A stretch of 64,000 bases of DNA from Hymenobacter fodinae (GTDB lineage Bacteria > Bacteroidota > Bacteroidia > Cytophagales > Hymenobacteraceae). The DNA lies in contig NZ_SRLA01000003.1 of assembly GCF_004745825.1 (NCBI RefSeq), positions 434,001 through 498,000 on the forward strand. The letters run 5' to 3'. The translations under genes and the position numbers were made by a program. Positions 8,501-16,917 of this stretch are shown here, piece by piece (the first letter of the stretch is position 1; the number at the start of each line of letters is the position of its first letter). The notes below the pieces were generated by a model. The model was not told the DNA's origin. It worked only from the letters and a program-made list of their open reading frames with translations, and made no database searches.

Positions 8501-10506
8501 CGGCCCTGGTGCGCCTCACCCGCACCGCCGACCTGCTCCGCTACCCCGCCGACACCCGCGCGGCCGCGGCCCTCTACTGGCTGCGCTTCGCCGACCCCGA
8601 CCAGCGCGCCCACTGGGAGCGGCAGCTCCAGGGCATCGGGGTGCTGCTCCAGGTGTTCCCCGATGCCCTGGAGTTCGATGAGCTGAAAACCGAGCTGCGA
8701 GCCGCCGTGGAAACCTTTGCCCAGCAAACCGGCCTCTTCACCCTAGGCCAGGTAGCGGAAGCCGGCGACTACCTCTTCCACGAGCTGACCCACACCGGTA
8801 CCTTCATCATTGCCGCCGAAGCCGCCGAGTTGTACCAGCAGTTTCAGAAGCAGCTGCAGGAGCGCCAGGCCACGGAGCTGTTCCAACAGTCGGTGACGGG
8901 CCTGCAGGACCAGCCCGCCGCCCAGCTCCCCCTGATCCGGCAGTGGCTGCAGGCCTACCTGCGCCAGGCCCCGGCCGCCGCTACCCTCTCCGATTTCTGC
9001 AACGAGTGCGCCGTGCTCCTGCTCACTGGCACTTATGATTCGGCGCGGGTGGTGCACACGCCCCTGCGCGAAACCCTCAGCGGCTTCCAGGGCAGCCACC
9101 CGCGCATCGTCATGCCGGAAAACCCAAGCGCCCAAGACCCGAAGACCCCTACCCCTAGCTACCACCTCAACTTCCCCGACTTCCGGCGCCGGCTGCTGCA
9201 CTACGATCGGGTGCTGGTGCCACAGTTCGAGCAGTTTCAGGAGCTGAAGAAGCAGCTGCTGGTGCGGGCCGCCCAGGACTTGCGCCTCGAAGATTTCCGC
9301 CCGCGGGTGCTCACCTCTTTTGTGCGTAATCAACTGATTGATAAAGTGTACCTGCCGCTGATTGGAGCCAACCTGGCCAAGCAGATCGGGACGGCGGGTG
9401 AGGGCAAGCGCACCGACCTCATGGGCTTGCTCCTGCTCATCTCGCCGCCCGGCTACGGCAAAACCACGCTCATGGAGTACGTGGCCAACCGCCTAGGCCT
9501 CATCTTCATGAAAATCAACGGGCCGGCCATTGGGCACGCCGTGACCAGCGTAGACCCCGCCCAGGCCCCCAACGCCGGGGCGCGGCAGGAGCTGGAAAAG
9601 CTGAACCTGGCCTTCGAGATGGGCGACAACGTGATGATTTACGTGGACGACATCCAGCACTGTAACCCCGAGTTTCTGCAGAAGTTCATCTCGCTCTGCG
9701 ACGCCCAGCGCAAGATTGAGGGCGTGTACGAGGGCCGCGCCCGCACCTACGACTTCCGCGGCCGCAAAGTGGCGGTGGTGATGGCCGGCAACCCCTACAC
9801 CGAAAGCGGCGACGTGTTCCAATTGCCCGACATGCTGGCCAACCGCGCCGACATCTACAACCTGGGCGACATCCTGAGCACCGGCTCCGAGGAAGCCTTC
9901 CGCCTCTCCTACCTCGAAAACGCCCTCACCAGCAACGCCGCCCTGGGCCGCCTCGCCACCCAAAGCCCCCAGGACGTGCCCGCCCTCATCCGCCTCGCCG
10001 AAACCGGGCAGCAGGACGGCCTGAGCCTTGAGGGCAACCACTCACCCGAGGAGCTGAACGAGTACGTGGCGGTGCTCCAGAAGCTGCTGCGCCTGCGCGA
10101 CGTGGTGGCCCGCGTGAATACGGCCTACATTGCCAGCGCCGCCCAAGCCGACGCCTACCGCACCGAGCCGCCGTTCAAGCTGCAGGGCTCCTACCGCAAC
10201 ATGAACAAGCTGGCCGAGAAAGTACGCCCCGTGATGAACGACCAGGAAATAACCGACCTGCTGGCCGCCCACTACGAAAGCGAAGCCCAAACCCTGACCA
10301 GCGCCACCGAAGCCAACCTGCTCAAGCTGCGCGAGCTGCTGGGCTGGCTCACCCCCGCCGAGCAGGCCCGCTGGCAGGAAATCAAAGCCACCTTCCGCGA
10401 CAACCTCCGCAACTCCGGCGCCGGCCAGCTTCTCCAGATGCTGGATAAACTGGAAAGCATTGCTGGTGGGCTGAGCGGGATTCGGGAGGCACTGAAGAGA
10501 ACATAG
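5563..10506 (+). CDS. Giant AAA+ 'DNA repair ATPase'
   Basis: A 1647-residue protein of the family annotated as DNA repair ATPase. The first ~480 residues are beta-rich (repeating FLYVFYNKDQGTY-like strands). Residues ~480-870 are largely coiled coil. A variable helical region follows, then a C-terminal AAA+ domain. The P-loop reads SPPGYGKTT (about residues 1293-1301), the Walker B is MIYVDDIQHCNPEF (about 1362-1375), and a sensor-like VVMAGNPYTESG segment follows at about 1405. The name is historical; the biochemical role is not established as far as I know. It follows the flotillin group on the same strand, separated by the DUF559 insertion and the broken small gene. A link to membrane stress is context, not proof. 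Confidence 0.85.
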   Translation: MEQTAATQLETGTYEILRNRLLKSSTDLRQRLDKLNTERKQVFGAVDTRLIGTGRITTENNCVPWDMVPVGQRFIFGYNVVLGLKAEPDLADVFGVYEYTEHDFRPLGLELLQNPQFLEEFRNLYRYYKNTQFVKFAVLGTHLFMVFRVGKSASDVKTFKWLVQGDTLTYLDNRSDHEYTFPPQHEFQWKRATRDMQRGGKHPHISIEDKVFVETIGGDLTIKVEDNTSTGQGILSEPVDDKDQTLDDSEIYFAVVGNLILLKIRPYQEQQYRYFIFNFKLKTAQRLEALADACVLLPDGQGLIFPHGFYLQTGDNKLFDNGLREMLFEKRVVSPNGEDFLYVFYNKDQGTYLLLSYNRIAQRVDNPIVCHGYALFENGELCYFRADDEPKKHHAVQIWQTPYTAPDFELPVTSDSYLYKLGNKEIVRAMSEVQEVLTLTSKDDSYAGLYLDLIRQTTALTDAYHWLREPAAQALAEPLGEIRQTATAAVEEFEKVQSIRKNTAQQTQTVFQKADELVGRIRRSAPDTVTEFVQLLGELRGVRGEVISLKELRYVELSAVEQRATGLEELSKEVATQTVDFLLKPDALLPYAQRVQAIADGVEQVQKTVEADQREQEATAVAQELELLIEVVSNLPIPDPTQTTAIIDNISTVYARFNQIRAALKRRRQALAGTEAQAEFTAQLKLLEQALTNYLDLADTPAKCDEYLTKLMVQLEELEGKFPDFDQFIEQLTTRREQVVEAFESKKTALVAARNQRATALLQSAERLLKAVQSRLTRLESMADINGYFAADVMVEKVRQTAQELLGLGDSVKADDVQSRLKTLREDAVRQLRDRADLFADGGQTLKFGPHAFTVNTQPLELTVVLRDDALHYHLTGTNFFQKINDPALLAARPVWEQTVVSENPDVYRAEFLAWRILQAAQQPAPADAEAGRPAVLSVTELGHLSDAELLAYVQQFMAARYQEGYLKGVHDHDAALLLTALVRLTRTADLLRYPADTRAAAALYWLRFADPDQRAHWERQLQGIGVLLQVFPDALEFDELKTELRAAVETFAQQTGLFTLGQVAEAGDYLFHELTHTGTFIIAAEAAELYQQFQKQLQERQATELFQQSVTGLQDQPAAQLPLIRQWLQAYLRQAPAAATLSDFCNECAVLLLTGTYDSARVVHTPLRETLSGFQGSHPRIVMPENPSAQDPKTPTPSYHLNFPDFRRRLLHYDRVLVPQFEQFQELKKQLLVRAAQDLRLEDFRPRVLTSFVRNQLIDKVYLPLIGANLAKQIGTAGEGKRTDLMGLLLLISPPGYGKTTLMEYVANRLGLIFMKINGPAIGHAVTSVDPAQAPNAGARQELEKLNLAFEMGDNVMIYVDDIQHCNPEFLQKFISLCDAQRKIEGVYEGRARTYDFRGRKVAVVMAGNPYTESGDVFQLPDMLANRADIYNLGDILSTGSEEAFRLSYLENALTSNAALGRLATQSPQDVPALIRLAETGQQDGLSLEGNHSPEELNEYVAVLQKLLRLRDVVARVNTAYIASAAQADAYRTEPPFKLQGSYRNMNKLAEKVRPVMNDQEITDLLAAHYESEAQTLTSATEANLLKLRELLGWLTPAEQARWQEIKATFRDNLRNSGAGQLLQMLDKLESIAGGLSGIREALKRT

Positions 10507-10570
10507 AGCTGACCTAGAGAAACATTCTTAAATTGACCTTAACAAACCAACCCATAAACTGACTCGCTTC

Positions 10571-11590
10571 ATGTTAACCATAAAAAATATTATCGTTCAC
10601 AATTTACACAAAGAGCAATTTTCTACTACAACTAAAGTTGAGTTATCAAATTCGCTATTACCAATAAATGATTCATCCCAAAGATTAGTTGAAGAGCTCA
10701 ATGGCAGGTACACAACTCAGAATAGAGCCAAAGTAACTTATGCTAAATTTGGAACAGGAACTTCATTTCCTTCTTTATTCTCCTCCTTTCATTCAAATCA
10801 GTGTGAAGAAGAATTTATATCTTTCACGCAAAATGCCATTGTGGAATTAGAAAAAATTATATCAACAGTACCTGCTGCTAAAGGCGGGTATGTGGTATTT
10901 AGTCAATTTGAAAATAACAACGACTATGTTGGTATTTATATAATTAGAGAAAAGAATGGAGTTTTATTTAAAAGAGATGAATCAGATGGATCATTCAAAA
11001 TAAACGATACTGTACACATAGACTTTGAAAAAATTGCCATGGGTTGCCGAATAAACAACACTGTGTATGGCGGCAGTACCGGCAACAGATACTTAAGTTT
11101 TATAGACAGCAGAAAAGATGAAGTGTCTAAGTTTTTTAACGAGTGGATTTCAACAGACAATAACACTGACAACGTTTCTGATACAAAAAATTTACATAAA
11201 GTTCTCAATCAGATCGACCCACCATTAGATGAAAATGGTCTTCCTATATCAAGAGAGGACTTGCTAAACAAAGCATTTAGGATCATCAAGGAACAATCAC
11301 GTCTCGTAGACTTAGCTCAGCTTAGCCATGCTTTGTATGGTGAACCAGATCATATTGCTACTTATATAATAAATAGCGATATAGAGATGAGTGGCCAGTT
11401 TAAGGCAGATGGGAAGGTTCTGAACAAGTTCGCCACGATCAAGGTCGCAGCTGATAACATAGTCCTCTCTTTCCCGCTAAAAGCGCTTAATGAACTTGTT
11501 ACCATAAGTGAAGAGCATCCAAACTTGATTACAATACACTCAGAAGCCCTTGCTAACAAGATTCGCAATGAAAACAGATCTTCCCAATAA
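10571..11590 (+). CDS. Nucleoid-associated protein, NdpA/YejK family
   Basis: A 339-residue protein of the 37-kDa nucleoid-associated protein (NA37, NdpA/YejK) family. Recognisable features are the N-terminal LTIKNIIVHNL start, the GGYVVFSQFE segment, an IDFEKIAMGCRINN region, the GNRYLSFID motif and a C-terminal domain with VAADNIVLSFPL. Family members bind double-stranded DNA and localise to the nucleoid; their physiological role is poorly defined. Base composition falls sharply here (AT-rich, AAA/AAT/TTT codons) compared with the ATPase gene ending 64 bases upstream, which suggests recent transfer. It is followed 41 bases later by a membrane-protein gene of the same composition, probably in one operon. 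Confidence 0.85.
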   Translation: MLTIKNIIVHNLHKEQFSTTTKVELSNSLLPINDSSQRLVEELNGRYTTQNRAKVTYAKFGTGTSFPSLFSSFHSNQCEEEFISFTQNAIVELEKIISTVPAAKGGYVVFSQFENNNDYVGIYIIREKNGVLFKRDESDGSFKINDTVHIDFEKIAMGCRINNTVYGGSTGNRYLSFIDSRKDEVSKFFNEWISTDNNTDNVSDTKNLHKVLNQIDPPLDENGLPISREDLLNKAFRIIKEQSRLVDLAQLSHALYGEPDHIATYIINSDIEMSGQFKADGKVLNKFATIKVAADNIVLSFPLKALNELVTISEEHPNLITIHSEALANKIRNENRSSQ

Positions 11591-11631
11591 AATTAGGAAA
11601 CTTCTTTCCTACTTTCTTTGTAGTTTGAATC

Positions 11632-12843
11632 ATGGAAACAAAGCTACAGGTACTATCAGCATTGCGGAGCTTCAATCCAACGTTTACAGGCAGGTCTATA
11701 GTCGTTGATTTCGAGTCTAAAGAAGCACTTTCAGACAATACTAAAAATATTAGCCAAGCTGGTATTAGTTATGATGACCTAACAGATACTAAGATTGAGA
11801 TTGATTTAGCTGAGCTCAATCTTGGTTATCCAGTATTCTACAATGCTGCACATTTCTTAAAAGAGTTCAATAGGACTCCTTTACAGAGGGACTTCTCTAT
11901 CCTATTCTACAACGATGACACTTTACTATATAAGGATGGTGTTGAGTTTGTACCATCCAAATCTAGTAGCTTCTTCATTGCCAACACTGTTGCAGCCGCA
12001 GAACTAAAAAAAGCCCTGGTAAGCATTTGTGACTACAATAATGACATCGCTCATGAATTAGTATATCACACTTCCACAAAAGGCGTTTTTAAACTTCCAT
12101 ATTCAGTTGTATTACCACAACTAAATGACGAAATCGATTATTCAAAACCAATTAACACTACAATTAACAAATTATCAGATATAAATTACCAACTTTTTTT
12201 TAAAAATCAACTAGCTGATTTTATAAAAAGAACTGACAATAATTATTTTACCAATTTATTATTGAATATAGAGGCAATTTCCAGCAGCACCGACAAAGAC
12301 CTTGACTTATATATCAAGAACTTTTCATGGGAATCATTCAGATCAAAACTATATTCTGAGAAAGACAAATACTTTGCTTCGCTGAGGGAAATATTAGGAA
12401 AAATAATGACACAGCTCATAGCTGTTCCTATTTCCATATCAGCTACCATTTTTGCTACGTATAAAGTAAAAGACCCATATATACTTCTCTTAGTTGGCAT
12501 AGCATTTACCGCATATGTAATTTTTGTAATACATATACAATGCATGTATTATAAAGATGTAGCCGAAATAAAACATGACTTTGAACGCGACTTCAATACT
12601 ATATCTAGTAAGTCGGGATTAGAGCCGTCAGTAATCAATTTTGAAAAAGATAAAATAGAAAGAAGAATAAAAAATGTAACAAACTTAATAATAATATTTT
12701 CAATTACTATAACCATACTAGGGTGCTTATTCAATTTTTTTCTTGCACAACAGTATTTTAGCTCTATTGCTATAAAGATTATTCTCGGTCTACTCTTACT
12801 AATCTACTCATTAGTAAGAGGGTACTATGCTCTGCATCATTAG
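11632..12843 (+). CDS. Unknown protein with C-terminal four-helix membrane domain
   Basis: A 403-residue protein I do not recognise. The first ~255 residues look soluble and mixed alpha/beta. Four predicted membrane helices follow, at about 260-280, 283-303, 350-371 and 378-398, with a charged ~45-residue cytoplasmic or coiled segment (KHDFERDFNTISSK) between the second and third. It shares the low GC of the NdpA gene 41 bases upstream, and the drop in composition ends with it. A soluble sensor domain joined to a multi-helix membrane domain is a layout seen in many anti-phage effectors. That comparison is inference only; no defence gene is recognisable nearby. Confidence 0.65.
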   Translation: METKLQVLSALRSFNPTFTGRSIVVDFESKEALSDNTKNISQAGISYDDLTDTKIEIDLAELNLGYPVFYNAAHFLKEFNRTPLQRDFSILFYNDDTLLYKDGVEFVPSKSSSFFIANTVAAAELKKALVSICDYNNDIAHELVYHTSTKGVFKLPYSVVLPQLNDEIDYSKPINTTINKLSDINYQLFFKNQLADFIKRTDNNYFTNLLLNIEAISSSTDKDLDLYIKNFSWESFRSKLYSEKDKYFASLREILGKIMTQLIAVPISISATIFATYKVKDPYILLLVGIAFTAYVIFVIHIQCMYYKDVAEIKHDFERDFNTISSKSGLEPSVINFEKDKIERRIKNVTNLIIIFSITITILGCLFNFFLAQQYFSSIAIKIILGLLLLIYSLVRGYYALHH

Positions 12844-12950
12844 GTCTATTTAGTAGAATATAAAATTAACCGCTCCCAGCACTTTCGATTCGCGGTCGTA
12901 CTTTGAATTATCCTAGCCCTATCTTGCTACCGAGCTAACTCCTATTCTCA

Positions 12951-13487
12951 ATGGGCAAGCAATACACCGCCATCAGCGCCGACATTCAGGGCTTTATCGA
13001 GCAGCAGCACGTGTTCTTCGTAGGCACAGCCGCCGCGGATGGACGCGTTAATATCTCGCCCAAGGGCCAGGACACCCTGCGCGTGCTCGATGCCAACCGC
13101 GTGGCCTGGCTGAACCTGACCGGCAGCGGCAACGAAACCGCTGCCCACCTACTGGAGGTAAACCGCATTACCCTGATGTGGTGCGCCTTCGAGGGCAAGC
13201 CCAACATTCTGCGCCTCTACGGCACCGCCACCGTGTACCACCCCCGCGACGCGGAGTGGGCCGAGCTGCTGCCGCTGTTCCCGCCCCTGCCCGGCGCCCG
13301 GCAGATAGTGGTGGTAGACGTGGACTTGGTGCAAACCTCCTGCGGCATGGCCGTGCCCTTCTTCGAGTACCAAGCCGAGCGCAACGAGCTGAACGACTAC
13401 ATGGAACAGCGCGGCCCCGAGCAGGTAGCACAGTACTGGCACACCCGCAACACCCGCAGCATCGACGGCAGGCCCACGGGTATCTAG
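12951..13487 (+). CDS. Pyridoxamine 5'-phosphate oxidase family protein
   Basis: A 178-residue protein of the PNPOx-like FMN-binding split-barrel superfamily. The early VFFVGTAAADGRVNISPKG segment is typical, as are the barrel strands WLNLTGSGNETAAHL and NILRLYGTATVYH, and the late SCGMAVPFFEY motif. Members of this subgroup are usually annotated only as PNPOx family; they may bind FMN or F420 and reduce or detoxify small molecules. GC content returns to the background level here, marking the end of the low-GC cassette. It is convergent with the monooxygenase-like gene at 13540. Confidence 0.85.
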   Translation: MGKQYTAISADIQGFIEQQHVFFVGTAAADGRVNISPKGQDTLRVLDANRVAWLNLTGSGNETAAHLLEVNRITLMWCAFEGKPNILRLYGTATVYHPRDAEWAELLPLFPPLPGARQIVVVDVDLVQTSCGMAVPFFEYQAERNELNDYMEQRGPEQVAQYWHTRNTRSIDGRPTGI

Positions 13488-13539
13488 GCTTCGGCAAAAA
13501 CCAGTTGAAGCAAAATCCTGGCGGAGTTTCGGCCGTAGC

Positions 13540-13845
13540 TTAAAACTCGTAGGTTTCGCAGTGCAGTACGGTGGGCTCGAACTCCAGTAGGTACTGCGCG
13601 TCCTCGGGGTAGTAGCGGGCCTGCTCGTATTGCTCCCCGGCAAAGTGTTTGATGCTCTCGTAGCTGTCCCAGCGCGTTACCGTCCAGAAATGGCAGACAT
13701 CGGCCTCCACTCGCCGCAACACCTGCACGCCCAGGTTGCCGGGCGTCGTTTTATAGTCGGCAATGCCTGATTCCTGTAAGTACTGCAGGTAGGAATCGGC
13801 GTCGTGGGCGGCCGTGATGCCGTGCCAGATGCGAGTGATAATCAT
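13540..13845 (-). CDS. Antibiotic biosynthesis monooxygenase-like (ABM) domain protein
   Basis: A 101-residue protein with the dimeric ferredoxin-like ABM fold. It opens with IITRIWHGIT and has a central CHFWTVTRWDSYESIKHFAG strand-helix unit, typical of small heme-degrading or quinol-oxidising ABM-domain proteins and of many uncharacterised ones. No cofactor site can be assigned by eye. It is transcribed toward the PNPOx-family gene; the two stops are 52 bases apart. Confidence 0.75.
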   Translation of the reverse strand: MIITRIWHGITAAHDADSYLQYLQESGIADYKTTPGNLGVQVLRRVEADVCHFWTVTRWDSYESIKHFAGEQYEQARYYPEDAQYLLEFEPTVLHCETYEF

Positions 13846-13963
13846 TGGCAGAGGGGGTAGGGATACAATGTAATTTTAGTACACCGGCTTACGCAAACCG
13901 CCGCCAAAGTGCCGCTCCTGATTAAGCTGGGTTAGCTCTATCTCGGGCTATAAAGTGCCCCGC

Positions 13964-14383
13964 TCATTTGGCCCGCTCTATTACGTTGTGCTGGCCCAGG
14001 TTGGTAACGGTGGGCGTGCTGCCGCGCCAGGTTACGGTGTTGTTATCCCCGGTTACTTCGATGGTTTTCACGTTTTCCAGCACAACCACGTTGTCGCTGC
14101 CCGTGAGGTTGAACTCTTGGCTGTGACCCGTAAACGTGGCCGTGTTGCTGTCGCCGGTCACCTCGATGTTCTGACCGCTTACGGCCTGAGTTTGCACCGT
14201 ATTGTTGCCGTTGATGACCACATCCTCGGCAGTTTTGGGGGTAGCAGTAGCCGCTTTTGCCGTAGGAGTAGCACGCGAAACGTTATCCGCTGTGGACACT
14301 TCCTGTTGGGTATTACCCTGCGAGCAGGCCCCTAGGCCTATGCCTGCAGCCATTAATAGAATGATGATGCTCTTACTACCCAT
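13964..14383 (-). CDS. DUF3060 domain lipoprotein
   Basis: A 139-residue predicted lipoprotein. It has a short hydrophobic signal with lipobox LGAC (Cys20), a low-complexity Thr/Ala/Lys linker, then repeating Asn-Thr/Val strands (VINGNNTV, VTGDSNTATF, LTGSDNVVVL, VTGDNNTVTW). These match DUF3060, a parallel beta-helix-like repeat. It is probably anchored to the outer or inner membrane and faces the periplasm. The function of DUF3060 is unknown. Confidence 0.8.
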   Translation of the reverse strand: MGSKSIIILLMAAGIGLGACSQGNTQQEVSTADNVSRATPTAKAATATPKTAEDVVINGNNTVQTQAVSGQNIEVTGDSNTATFTGHSQEFNLTGSDNVVVLENVKTIEVTGDNNTVTWRGSTPTVTNLGQHNVIERAK

Positions 14384-14521
14384 ATTCCAGCGGTTAATAA
14401 AGTAAAATTCTGCCCTAAGGTAGCTAGCTGCGGTATAGGAACGGTCAGCCCCTCAACCTACCGGGAAACACAACCGTCGAAACGGCGGCTGACTACCGCA
14501 GCCAGAACCCAGCGAATCGTT

Positions 14522-14529
14522 TACCTTTG
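14522..14529 (+). promoter_or_regulatory. Candidate -7 element (TACCTTTG) for the AraC gene
   Basis: TACCTTTG matches the Bacteroidota sigma-A -7 consensus TAnnTTTG and lies 22 bases before the ATG at 14552. I see no clear TTG-type -33 element at the right distance, so the call rests on the -7 box alone. Confidence 0.4.
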
Positions 14530-14551
14530 ATTTTTACAGCGACTATCGGCT

Positions 14552-15481
14552 ATGGATCTGAATTCACTCGAAGCATTTTATACCAAAATCCAGACGGAGG
14601 GTAGCCCGGAATCCGGCGCAGTATCCCCGGCGGAGCTGCAGCGGGAAATCGGGCACTTCAACGTGTTTAACGTAGCGGTGCTGATGAACCGCCGCCACGA
14701 GCGCCCCCCGATGACCTTCGACCGGCGCTCCTTCTATAAAATCAGCCTGATCCAGGGCCGCAGCCGCATTGAGTACGCCGACCAAAGTGTGGAGGTGGAA
14801 GCGCATGCCTTGTGGTTTGTTACCTCGCGGGTGCCCTACCGCTGGCTCCCCCACGACCAAGACCAGCGCGGGTATTTCTGCATCTTCACCGAGGAGTTTC
14901 TGCTCCCGGCCAGGGGTAGCGCGCCCGTGGAGGAGCTGCCGGTTTTCCAGCCGGGCGGCTGCCCCGTGCTACCCCTCACCCCGGCCGAATACGCCACCCT
15001 GGAGGCTATTTTCCGGAAGATGGAGCTGGAAATGGCTTCCGGCTACGCCTACAAGTACGACCTGTTGCGCGCCTACCTGCTGGAGCTGATTCATGCGGGC
15101 CAGAAGCTGCAGCCCGTGCCAGCCCTGGCCCCCGCCCACAACGCCTCGGCGCGGGTAGCGGCGCAGTTTACCGATTTGCTGGAACGGCAGTTTCCGCTGG
15201 CTACCCCCCAGCAGCAGCTACACCTGCGCACCGCCAAAGACTACGCCGATGCCCTGGCCGTGCACGTCAACCACCTTAACCGGGTGCTGAAGGAAACCAC
15301 CGGCCACACCACCACCGCCCTCATCAGCAGCCGCGTAGCCCAGGAAGCCAAGATGCTCCTCAAACAAACCACCTGGACCGTCTCCGAAATTGCCGACGCC
15401 CTGGGCTTCGCCGATGTAGCCCACTTCTGCAACTTCTTCAAACGCCAGACCGGCCTAGTTCCAGGCGCTTTCCGGGGGTAG
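14552..15481 (+). CDS. AraC family transcriptional regulator
   Basis: A 309-residue regulator. An N-terminal cupin-like sensing domain (about 1-190) is followed by an AraC-type double helix-turn-helix at about 205-305. The latter includes YADALAVHVNHLNRVLKE, a SRVAQEAKMLLKQT recognition region and the conserved IADALGFADVAHFCNFFKRQTG second helix-turn-helix. It probably binds DNA next to the gene(s) it controls. The next gene on the same strand is an NAD(P)-dependent reductase (15817), a common target type for this arrangement, but the pair of palindromic repeats between them makes co-transcription doubtful. Confidence 0.9.
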   Translation: MDLNSLEAFYTKIQTEGSPESGAVSPAELQREIGHFNVFNVAVLMNRRHERPPMTFDRRSFYKISLIQGRSRIEYADQSVEVEAHALWFVTSRVPYRWLPHDQDQRGYFCIFTEEFLLPARGSAPVEELPVFQPGGCPVLPLTPAEYATLEAIFRKMELEMASGYAYKYDLLRAYLLELIHAGQKLQPVPALAPAHNASARVAAQFTDLLERQFPLATPQQQLHLRTAKDYADALAVHVNHLNRVLKETTGHTTTALISSRVAQEAKMLLKQTTWTVSEIADALGFADVAHFCNFFKRQTGLVPGAFRG

Positions 15482-15530
15482 AAAACGAAAAAATAGATGC
15501 CCACCCGAGCCTAACTAAGGCTAAGAAGCT

Positions 15531-15571
15531 AGGCTCCCCTCCTCAGCTGAGGAGGGGTTGGGGGTGGTTGA
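15531..15571 (+). repeat. GC-rich palindromic repeat, copy 4
   Basis: AGGCTCCCCTCCTCAGCTGA, then GGAGGGGTTGGGGGTGGTTGA. It has the same unit and orientation as the copy at 4529-4570, here with a perfect CCCCTCCTCAGCTGAGGAGGGG palindrome (positions 15536-15557). Confidence 0.88.
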
Positions 15572-15620
15572 CCCGCGCGTCTGAACTACTAGTATCTAGC
15601 TCTAAAACCTGTTCTATTTC

Positions 15621-15665
15621 AGTCAACCTCCCCTAGCCCCTCCTCAGCTGAGGAGGGGAACTAGT
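15621..15665 (-). repeat. GC-rich palindromic repeat, copy 5 (inverted)
   Basis: AGTCAACCTCCCCTAGCC, then a perfect palindrome, then AACTAGTT. It is inverted relative to copy 4, about 50 bases away. Copies 4 and 5 form a head-to-head pair exactly like copies 1 and 2, so the inverted pair is probably the mobile or functional unit. Confidence 0.88.
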
Positions 15666-15816
15666 TTGCTGGCTTTAGCTCTAGCTACAGGTCGTTCTAT
15701 TCCTTTCACACATTGTTTGATTTATTCAGTAAATGGTTTGACCGCCGCAACAGCCTAGCGCTAGGCCTGCTGCACCTTTGTGAAGTAGTTAATCTCTTCA
15801 CTAACACACTAACCAC

Positions 15817-16710
15817 ATGCGTGTATTCATCACTGGCGCTACGGGCTTCGTGGGCTCGGCCGTTGTTCAGGAACTACTTGGGGCAGGCCACCAGGTGCTC
15901 GGCCTCGCTCGCTCCGAAGAGTCGGCTCAGGCCTTGACCGCCGCGGGCGCTGAGGTGCACCGGGGCTCCCTCGACGACCTCGACAGCCTGCAGCGCGGCG
16001 CCGAAGCGGCGGATGGCGTCATTCACTGCGCGTTTATTCACGATTTCACGCAGTACGCCGCCGCGGCCGAGGCTGACCGCCGGGCTATTGAAGCCATGGG
16101 CGCCGTGCTGGCGGGCTCCAACCGCCCCTTCATTGCCACGTCGGGTTTTGCGGGGCTCACGAAGGTAGGAGAGCGAATGACCGAAGACGACACCCGTGAC
16201 CCCAACGTGCCCGCCATGCGTCACTCCGAAGATGCCGTTCTGGCGCTGGTGCCCCAGGGCGTGCGGGCCATGGTCATGCGCCTGGCAGCCTCCGTGCACG
16301 ACCAAAACGACCACGGCTTTGTACCTATGCTCATCAATCTTGCGCGGGAGAAGGGCGTAGCAGCCTACATCGGCGACGGCAGCAACCGCTGGCCCGCCGT
16401 GCACCGCCTCGATGCGGCCCGGTTGTACCGGCTGGCGCTGGAAAACGGCACATCTGGTGCCCGTTACCACGGCGTTGGCGACGAAGGCATTCCGTTGCGC
16501 ACCATTGCTGAAGTCATTGGCCGCCACCTGCACGTGCCAGTTGTCAGCAAAACGCAAGAGGAAGCTGCTGAGCATTTCGGTTGGATGGCCGGTTTCGCGA
16601 GCCTCGACCTGGCCGCTTCGAGCGCCCTCACCCAGCAGCGCTTGGGCTGGCAGCCCAGCCATCTGGACCTCCTGGCTGATCTGGAACAAGGGCATTATTT
16701 TGCCAGCTAG
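15817..16710 (+). CDS. SDR family NAD(P)-dependent epimerase/reductase
   Basis: A 297-residue extended short-chain dehydrogenase. The N-terminal GATGFVGSA (residues 7-15) is the dinucleotide-binding motif, followed by LARSEESAQAL and DGVIHCAF segments. The sugar-nucleotide-epimerase-like fold continues with an ATSGF region and YIGDGSNRWPAVHRLDAA, typical of the NmrA/extended SDR subgroup. The classical YxxxK is not obvious, so the substrate cannot be guessed. It may be controlled by the AraC regulator upstream. Confidence 0.85.
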   Translation: MRVFITGATGFVGSAVVQELLGAGHQVLGLARSEESAQALTAAGAEVHRGSLDDLDSLQRGAEAADGVIHCAFIHDFTQYAAAAEADRRAIEAMGAVLAGSNRPFIATSGFAGLTKVGERMTEDDTRDPNVPAMRHSEDAVLALVPQGVRAMVMRLAASVHDQNDHGFVPMLINLAREKGVAAYIGDGSNRWPAVHRLDAARLYRLALENGTSGARYHGVGDEGIPLRTIAEVIGRHLHVPVVSKTQEEAAEHFGWMAGFASLDLAASSALTQQRLGWQPSHLDLLADLEQGHYFAS

Positions 16711-16917
16711 GCCAGAGACACGCTACCCGCCGGACACTTTCGGCATTTATGCACATCCTGCCGGGCGGCTCGAACCTGTACTGGCCTAGCAGTCGGGTCA
16801 AGTTGCTTGGCAGGATGCTGCTTTGCCAGTACGCTCACCCGTACGTGCTAGGCCACTACCATATACCTTACGGCACTGAACTGTTGTCGGCCCTGCTATA
16901 TCGTGGTAAGAACATGG

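Noticed and set aside
8304..8681. Arg/Pro-rich open frame within the giant ATPase gene
   Set aside because: Typical alternate-frame translation of GC-rich DNA with no family resemblance.
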